This document shows, in pieces, positions 56,293 through 64,000 of a stretch of 64,000 nucleotides of DNA. Every line of letters begins with the position of its first letter. The stretch's first letter is position 1. The position numbers were made by a program, and so were the translations under genes. The notes below the pieces were generated by a model. That model was not told the DNA's origin, did no database searches, and worked only from the letters and a program-made list of their open reading frames with translations. The stretch is from assembly GCA_933207985.1 (NCBI GenBank), contig OW240917.1, forward strand, positions 243,205,913 to 243,269,912, in the 5' to 3' direction. Origin of the DNA: Pelobates cultripes. Its lineage: Eukaryota; Chordata; Amphibia; Anura; Pelobatidae.

Positions 56293-57937
56293 GTAGGTGC
56301 AGGCAGAGGGGGGTGCACTGGGTGTGGGGTTCAGGCACCAGGTGGCAGTGCTGGGGGTGGTGGGTGCTCCCCCAGGGCATGCTGGGAGGGTGCAGCAGGC
56401 TGGGCACTGCCCATGGCATTGGCTGGGGGCACAGGGGGCACCACATACTCTCCCCATTCTAACCAGCAATAAACAGGCCAGCCAGGGGAACTTTGTGATC
56501 AGCTAGGTGTGATACTCAGTACCACTATACACAGGGCAGGGAGCAACCCATCACCACAGGCTGGGCAGCACTGGGCACTGAGGGGGCAAATTCATATATA
56601 AAAAAATAAAAAAAAATAAAAAAAAATATATATTTATTATATTATTTATTATTTTTTTATTATTTATTATTTTTTTGTTTTTGTTGTGTTTTACTGAAAT
56701 TTGACTATTCTTGCATTTATTTTATACAATAATGCATTAGAAACAAAGGTTTTTGTTTTTTTTTAGTGGAAGAAAAGGTAAATATATCATTTAAAAACAA
56801 AATTAAATATAAATATATATGTGTTTTATTTTTTTAATAGGTGGAGAGTAATCTGATTCGGAAAAAGATTTTAGAAAATGAATTCCGCACGTAAATTGAG
56901 GTGACGGGTCGACAAAAGGGTGCTAAGGGGCTTGTTCATCAAACTGCGCATTTACGGAACGTTGGCAAAAGAAGATTTTAGGCCAAAACGGTCAAGAGCT
57001 GATTTGAGGAATTATTTATAATCCGGCTGTTTTTGCCTAAATTCTATAATTATTTTGTCTTTTCAGGAAAATTCGTGGTTCGGTGGATACGCTCCAAAAT
57101 GTAGTCTGGGGACATTGAATAAGACAGTTGGTAAGTAAAGTATTCACTAAACAGTGATCTGCAATGGGTTGACAGACAGCTTGCGTAATTTAATTTAAAA
57201 AAAAAAATGGGAGTGAAATATTGAAACTTTTCCAGTTTGTCTTATTTTGGCTCAGCAAGATTTATTCACTAAAGTGTCATTTGTCAGAATTTAAAGTGAG
57301 TTTCGTAAAACAAAAGTGGGAATGTACCCAGTTATGCCAATCTAATTATGTCCCATTGGGAAGAATCCTATATATATATAGAGGGCGTCTGCGCCACTAT
57401 GGCCACTATATAGATAATATGTTTATGACCTTTAGAAGATTTTAATAAGTTTAATTTAATTTTTTTAAATCAAAATGATTGGGGTATACAACTAACTAGC
57501 AACATCAGTAATCGGCATATATATATATATATATTTTAAAAATATATTAAAAATGAACGTATTAATAAAAAAACACATTTAAAAAAAAAAGACACTAACT
57601 GGTACATTTTATTTAACAGTGGATATTTGAACCAGTGGCTTACAAATATGCAAAATGGTTAATTACTTAAAATTAAGTTAATCAGGAATTTTTATTTCAA
57701 GCAATCCTCTTTAAGATAGGGTTAGAGATAAAAAAAAAAATACCCAGAAGTTATTTTAAGTAAAACTATAGATGATGTCAAACTGATTCCCAGAAACACA
57801 CTTTTATCAGAAAAAAAGAGTAAATAAATAAAGGAACTTCAGATGTTAATTGTAATCCAACTATTTTTAATTTTATTAAGGATTATAGAAAAATAAAAGG
57901 TGTTTTTAATACATTTTGGCCTATTTTACTGCTATAC
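56293..57937. other. presumed first intron of the unidentified gene
   Basis: The stretch 56300-56470 is G-rich (ggtgg and gcaggctggg runs). Positions 56600-56680 are an A/T low-complexity tract. AT-rich DNA with TA microsatellites lies near 57365 and 57518. No exon is seen. Confidence 0.45.
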
Positions 57938-58091
57938 CAGTGGTTCCCAACCCAGTCCTCAAGTAACCCCTTACAGTCCAGGATTTAAGGATTACCCACT
58001 TGTGTCTAAGAAGTGTAAAAAAAAACAAACAAACAACACTTTAGACACAACAGGGTAATCCCTAAATCCTGGACTGGGTTGGGAACCCCTG
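57938..58091. mobile_element. hAT-type hairpin MITE, diverged relative of 18014-18187
   Basis: It runs from CAGTGGTTCCCAACCCAGTC to gactgggttgggaacccctg, with the shared interior tccaggatttaaggattacc and its complement. Target duplications are no longer readable. Confidence 0.85.
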
Positions 58092-58203
58092 TGCATGACG
58101 ATGGCTTAAAAACAATTTTAGAAACCTAGAACCATTTTTAGAGAAGCTCATAAAACTAGTTTGGAAAAAAAAGAGGTAGCATTTTAACTAAATTCTCTCA
58201 CAC

Positions 58204-58283
58204 TTAACCCCTTAAGGACCAAATTTCTTGAATAAAAGGGAATCATGCCATGTCACACATGTCATGTGGCCTTAAGGGGTTAA
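58204..58283. mobile_element. 80-bp palindromic TTAA-flanked MITE
   Basis: The ends are TTAACCCCTTAAGGACCAAA and gtggccttaaggggttaa, the same family as 23893-23970. Confidence 0.87.
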
Positions 58284-60036
58284 GGGACTGAATACAGAGT
58301 TCGATTTTTTTTTTTTTCTTTATAATATTTTTAATATTTAATTCATTCAATTTAAAAAAGAAATCTTTTATTTTTTTGAAACATTCCTTGTTTTATGATT
58401 CTATATGAAACCCATTTTTTTTTTTTTTGCTTTTTATTGGTGTTTTGGTACGTATCTATATTTACTTGCTGTTGTGCATATTTTTAATATGATATTCATA
58501 TGTGTGTTTTTTTGTTTTTTTTTCCTCTTTTTAATTATGGTATTCAATTGATTGTATTTTCATGAAAGGGACCTTGCTAGATAACTCTATTTACTCCTTA
58601 TAGATTGCTAACTTACACAATGTAACTCAAATTGCTAAATTTTAAAGTTGGAACTTAATTGCTTATTAACTATCCAATTTGTATCGCTATATAACATCAG
58701 AATGTTGGACTGGCTCTATCTTGCATTCGAAGAAGCACCAAAACGCGGAGCGAAACGCATCATGCCGATGGTCTGAAATTGAGGCTAAGGTTGAAGAGAA
58801 GACGCCAAACACGGCAAATTGGTCTGGAGACGCTGCTTACAGATTTCATCCCTGCGGTATCTCGGACTTCACTATATTCACACATTTGTGGGATTCCCCT
58901 CATTCCGGTTTTGAGAATTTGAAGAATTAAAGGTTGCATTACGTTTAGACTAACGACTAGTGAATTATTTTTGGAAATATCGTTTTGGATCCATCGCACA
59001 CAGGGAGCTTGATCCGTCCCGAGACATCAAGCGACACTGACACTTAATCCACGCAATGTTTGTGAGTTTACATCTACCTATGTTTTACACTATCTATGTA
59101 ATGTCTGCACTGTGTTTTACTGTTTGTTTTTATGGTTACACCAAAGATTACTCCAACTACCATTACCACTTCTACTTTTAGAAGTGGTCGTGCTGGTACG
59201 AGTCATTATGTGCAACATTTCTGCTTGAACATCTCTGTACATACTGGGATATTTGCACTTTTGTGTTGGGGGCTCATTACACCCCCATACATATGACACA
59301 AGTATTTATCCAGTGCAAAAATTAAGTCTGTCGTCAGCTCGCACTACATGGTGGCGACAGATGTAATGAAGTAGTGCGTCTACGAGGGGAAGCTTCAGTG
59401 TCCCAGCGCTCCCCATCTCCCTTCGTTCATCATAAGGGACTTTTTTTTTTTAATATACAATGTTAAATACCCACACCCACTCCTCCCAGCTCAGAGGGTT
59501 CACAGGCACGCTGAACTGGGAAAGAACCGCCAATCAAATGCTTCTCTCTAAAAGAAACATTTAATTGGGCCTCGCGAAGGAGGCAACCTTATTAGAACAG
59601 GTTGGAGTAACCCTTTATTTTTTTAAATAATTATTTTGCCCCATAAAACCACCCTTTCTGACTTTCCCAAAAAGCTGCAGTGATTATATTATATATTCCT
59701 ACCTGTAAATGATGTCATGACTTCTGGGAATTGTAGTTCAGCCGTAAGCAGATACACTAGAAAACTAATAAAACTGAACTACAACTCCCATAAACCCTTG
59801 CTGTACCCCTTAAAGCACTTACGGGTTAAGCTCATCTACGCTATGAAAAGTTATGTGAGCATCCTGGTTGGCGGAGTCACTTCCTGGTTTGGTGTGCATT
59901 CACTACAAAAGCTGTGTAAAATTAACCATTCATGTTTACTCAGCCCTTGCCCCCTGGAATTATAAATCCAATGAAATTAATATATACTTATTTTCAGTTT
60001 ATAGAATCACTAGTTTATTTTTTTCATCTCCTACAG
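58284..60036. other. intronic or intergenic DNA with repeats
   Basis: Positions 58730-58765 (gaagaagcaccaaaacgcgg, agcgaaacgcatcatg) resemble a phrase common in frog repeats. Positions 59715-59800 contain gggaattgtagttcag and its partner ctgaactacaactccc, a palindromic MITE remnant. The open frame at 58679-58930 spans the first repeat and is not considered a gene. Confidence 0.45.
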
Positions 60037-60127
60037 ACACAGATGCATGATGAATCGTCTATCTTGTGCCGAGTTCGGAGAACCGCCTCGGCAGCTAAAA
60101 TTTGCAAGCATTGTGCAAATTACTGGG
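60037..60127 (+). CDS. candidate coding exon with start codon, unidentified gene
   Basis: A 91-nt segment lies between acceptor ttttcatctcctacag and donor G-GTAAGT. Adjacent ATG codons at 60047 and 60050 open a frame MMNRLSCAEFGEPPRQLKFA followed by SIVQITG that ends in phase 0 at the donor. Another ATG at 60043 opens a second frame (MHDESSILCRV). With the promoter-like block at 56160-56292 it could be the second exon of a gene with a non-coding first exon. I do not recognise the protein, and it could be a chance combination. Confidence 0.4.
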
Positions 60128-63100
60128 GTAAGTTTATTATTCATTAAAAGCCTGGTCATAACATATTAATAGCACCCACCTGCCGTAGTGAGTCTGCCAT
60201 TTACTCTCATCTTGCATAAAACTTCCGGCACTATTTGTCATTTCACCCAATCCAGTGCTTCCCCCTAGGGTTATTGAGAATATTGACCCAGTTACACAGT
60301 GGAAGCACCATTTAGTGGAGCTAAGTTAACCGTGCAATGATAGCTTGCCGCGTTTACTAAACGGCAGTTAAAGGGTTAAAACGAGAGCGCCACGAAACCC
60401 AGATCACATGATTGAGATAAAGTAGTCAGTGTGCTTTTAGCAATCCTTTAGAGTGCTGCTTGAATAAGCTAGATTTAGTTCTGTATTCAGTTTAACTGTG
60501 CTCAAGCAGTAATATTCCTGAAACGGAGGTGTAGGCGTGTATGGCTTAATTTGTGTTTATTTATGGAAATGACATGACTCCATTTACTTTAGACGTCTGT
60601 GTATTATCATCCATCAGTGCCAACGGAGGTGCAGTGAAAGGGTTAAACCAAAAACATAACAAAACAAAAAAAAGACAAAAAGCGGTGTCTTGGATATTGA
60701 GGGGGTCATTCTCTCGTGAGAGATGATCAGATGACTTTGAGTCCTGCATTAAACGCCTGTTGCATAATATGGTTGGCATATGACACGTCCTGTCCACGCT
60801 GCCGCCCTCCTGTGGCTACAGCTCAGTACTGCGAGCACATATCTCTTAGGCAAGCAAAGAGTGGAAAAACCACTGAGACAGATTAAAGGGTGGTTGGGTC
60901 ACACACAGCCTGTACCTGTTTTTTTGGATTTTCACTTCCTGCTATTATTTCAGCTTGCTGCTCCTCACATACACACAGCTGTGTGTTGGAATTACTGATT
61001 TTCCTACATGGCATTCGTGTTTTGGGATGCATTGTTGAGGTTGCTGTATATTGCTCCCCCCACGGTGCTGAATGGGCTGCTCCTGCGGGGGGTGTGTGAG
61101 GGAGGGCAGGAGGGAGTAAGTGAGTGTTGCAGGAGCTTACATTGGTATAGCTTGTGTGTGGTTAGTGCAAAGCTGAAAATGATTCAGAGGATTCAGCAAT
61201 GACCAGTTTCCTCCCAGCAAACAGGCCGTGTCCATTCTCTGTCTGTAAGTAATTGAGTGGGGGTCTGTGCTGGGTGGGATCCACTAACCTTTATCTTTCT
61301 ACATCTATACATATGCATTATATGCTAAGCATGCGGTTTCCTACCTCTATTGTTTTGGAAATTCCCTCCTTGTCAGACAGCTACGAGCAAATCCTCTTAT
61401 CCTTTTGTTCTGCTGGTTTGAAGTGCTAGCTCTTCGGGCTACAAACCTTCAATCCAAGCTCTTGCAATCATGCTATTGTCTGTCTTCTTTGTACCTGGGG
61501 TTTAGCAGTGTATTTAGAGAATTTATGTAACTTGATCAGAGTGCATTGTGGGATATGTAGTCCTTATATTATTTTTAAATTTTATTTGATATATTTTTAA
61601 ATGGTTTTTTTATGACAGGGCAGCATGTTTTGCCTGGAAGCAATTTAATCTGCAGTAGTCTAAAATGGGGCTAAGGTTGGGGAGGTTTTTAACCCTTTTA
61701 TTTTCTTTTGTGACATGACCCCCAGATGGGTTTTCTGCGTATTACAGATCGTTGATTAGTGGATTGTTCATTTTAGAGAGCATATTTCACTCACTGCACA
61801 TTGTCGGAGTATTACGTAGAAGTATAAAGATTGTATCTGTGTAGACCATGAAGCTTAGAATGAATCAGGTCACGGCCCCATAACCTCTTCTCCACGTTCA
61901 CATGGTGTTGGGCATGTTTAAACTAGGGGCCGTGTGTGCCAGCAGATTATTGGGTTGGGCTCCAACAGTGCAGGGCTCTCATCCTATTGTACTGTGCCAT
62001 GGCACATGTTGGCACTTTTATAAATAAATGTGACTTCGTTGCTTTGGATTATCTTGACAGCCTCCCACAATGCACATTTTATTTTCACTGATACAAGGGA
62101 ACTTCTTGTCTTTAGATTCATACAGTATGGAGACTGGGCGATTATCAGGATGTGTATTATTTTTTTTTTTTTTTTTTGGCAGTCCTATCTTTTCTCTCCG
62201 AGGTAAAATGAGCTCCCTGAAGATAACATGCTTGGGTGTAAGTGGGTTGGTAGTTGTAACAGGGCTGATGAGTCTGCCTGCAAATTTTTTGGACAGGTTC
62301 AAACCATACTGATTTTCCAGGAAAGATAGGAAGATTTCCTGACGATCAGAACCGGGTCAGACCTTTTAAACCAAACTGCGAAATCGAAGGGAATTACAAA
62401 TTTCACAGCTAAACAGATAAAGCTGGACAAATAGCCCAGTAGCACTTATTTTTGTTGTAAATTTAAAAATTGTGCATTTTGGCCTAAAAATTCCAATTCC
62501 ATATTGCTTGGAATAAGTGATGTAATAAGTAACTGTGCAGATAGGCTCATTGTGCCTTTTTGGCAGTAGATTTTCTTGGTGTTGGTTAGGACGACACGGT
62601 GAGTTTGCCTCTTGTGTTGTGTTATCTGGCTCAGACACTGCTGGGTTTTAGAGGCCGGGTACTTACTGTGACACTAGACAGAGTGCTGAGTATGTGTCTA
62701 GTACCAGGAGACTGCTTGGCACCCAGGGTTATCCACCGTAATGTAGATTAAGGTTATACTAGCCGAACTGAAAACAACATGGAGAATTTTATTATATTTT
62801 TTCAATTCGACTATCTTGGCCTTAAATTTCAAATTCACGTTTGAATTCCATCAATTTACACTTTAGTGAATAAGCCGGTGTGTTTGTGTGATCAGGTAGA
62901 CCCAGACCATGAGGCGATATCCTGGGAGCAGATTGCCGGGATAGGCTCAGGCGTTGCTGAGTGTCTTCGTTTTTAGTTTGTGGTATTTATTATGTTTGCT
63001 TCTAATTGCAAATATATTAAAATGCAGATTCGAGGGCTGCTTGTGTATGTGTTAATAATAAAGCACCCTGGTTAGATGATTCCGGCTCTCCCACAGAAAT

Positions 63101-64000
63101 GAATATGTTTAACTTGCTGTGACCTCCTGACTGCAGATTAGCACTAACATGCTTGCTGTGCATTGTGCTGTGGTTTGTGCTAAGACTACAGTTCCCTGCA
63201 TGCTTTGCTTCCACCTCTGATGTCATGCCCCTCCCTATGTTGTTTGTGTATTGCGCGGGAGGCTTACTACTGCATTCGCAGCATGGTGGGTGCTCCCTCT
63301 TGTGTCTGCAGAGGGAATGCAGTGAGTATTTTTTTAAATTTATTTTTTTATTTTTTTTCCTTCAAGTTTTGGTCACTATTTTTAAAGTGCCAAGAAATTC
63401 TGCAGCTCCGTACAAAGGACAATAGACACTTGTGACAAATTACACATTTAGGAATAAGAACTCCTTTTTCTATTTTTACTCAAAAGCTTGCAGTCGAAGT
63501 GACTGGTGACAATATAAAATGTATTTTCGGGCCAGATTAGCTTTGCCTTGGAATACGTGGGGGAGAGAAGATTTTCACAGTAGTCTCTGGCTTATACTTG
63601 CCAAACAAGGTGCAAAATCTTAGACAAAGTTGGGGGAGAATCTTTAACGCAGCTCATTTTGACCTTTTGCTAATGAAATGAGTTGGTCACTGATTTACAT
63701 GTTCCTAATCTATTTTTCCCATGATGCTGAACATCATGAGAAAAATTAATTTGGGAACATCTGGTGGTGTCAAAGATGGCCACCACTAACCTACATGGGT
63801 CTTTTTTTTTTCTGTCTGCAACCTACCAGGAAGTCCACACTGTAGTTAGTTTGTTTTTCTCACTAATCAGTATGTGGCAAGCAAAGCACAGTATTGTGGT
63901 AGTGTGGTACTCGTACAAATGTTAATGGTTTAGCACATCTCGCCCCACACTTTGTTCCAATAGGGATTCTCTATTCTTGAACTTCCTGTAATACAGAATT
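60128..64000. other. presumed intron and further DNA, no certain exon
   Basis: Positions 60954-61244 have an acceptor-like left border (ctattatttcag) and donor-like right border (gtctgtaagt), with an ORF at 61008-61202 starting MAFVFWDALLRLLYIAPP, but nothing recognisable. Positions 63175-63320 contain actacagttccctgcatgct and GC-richer DNA. The remainder shows no coding signal. Confidence 0.35.

Noticed and set aside
58679..58930. 83-residue ORF on the plus strand
   Set aside because: It overlaps a phrase that recurs in frog interspersed repeats, and shows no protein signature.
61008..61202. ORF starting MAFVFWDALLRLLYIAPP as a gene
   Set aside because: The 64-residue frame shows no domain and no supporting neighbour. 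Its borders look splice-like but the evidence is too weak to call a coding gene.

Overview
The window is nuclear DNA from an animal, most probably a frog (anuran amphibian). Its one recognisable gene is split into many short exons with GT...AG borders. The DNA around the exons is crowded with short elements that begin TTAAAGG and end CCTTTAA (the terminal motif I recall for the T2 MITE class of Xenopus), with hAT- and Tc1-type DNA transposons, L1-like LINEs and GT/CA-rich minisatellites. No prokaryotic gene organisation, rRNA, tRNA or CRISPR array is visible. The genus cannot be settled by reading.

Layout. Positions 1-1275 are a degenerate CAC/ACT tandem repeat. From 7104 to 28839 the plus strand carries exons 2 to 19 of cdc27 (APC3), the TPR scaffold subunit of the anaphase-promoting complex/cyclosome. 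All 18 exons keep phase and together encode residues 10-825 by the human layout. Only the nine-codon first exon is missing, and it probably lies left of the window. The 3' UTR runs to a poly(A) signal at 30834. The introns hold many transposons, including a complete but dead Tc1 element (19552-21077), two hAT hairpin MITEs with perfect 8-bp target duplications, a 1.7-kb hAT element with a MITE and a 26-bp minisatellite inside it (21965-23709), and a 48-bp minisatellite (15540-16600).

From about 31 to 53 kb the DNA is intergenic and made largely of transposons inserted into each other. An old L1-like LINE (about 33.0-47.0 kb) has been split by two T2-type MITEs, one solo LTR and three hAT-like elements, one of which sits inside a MITE. 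An unresolved 2.7-kb block lies where its reverse-transcriptase core should be. For four of the insertions the target duplication is visible and the LINE reading resumes in register across it. Three further pieces of related LINEs follow (47.8-48.4 kb plus, 50.1-50.8 kb minus, 51.4-53.2 kb plus). A 100-base assembly gap (42338-42437) lies in a CA-rich minisatellite.

From about 53 to 64 kb repeats thin out. A GC-rich block at 56160-56292 with two CCAAT boxes, a GC box and a splice donor looks like the promoter and first exon of another plus-strand gene. A candidate exon with ATG codons and good splice sites lies at 60037-60127. I could not identify that gene.
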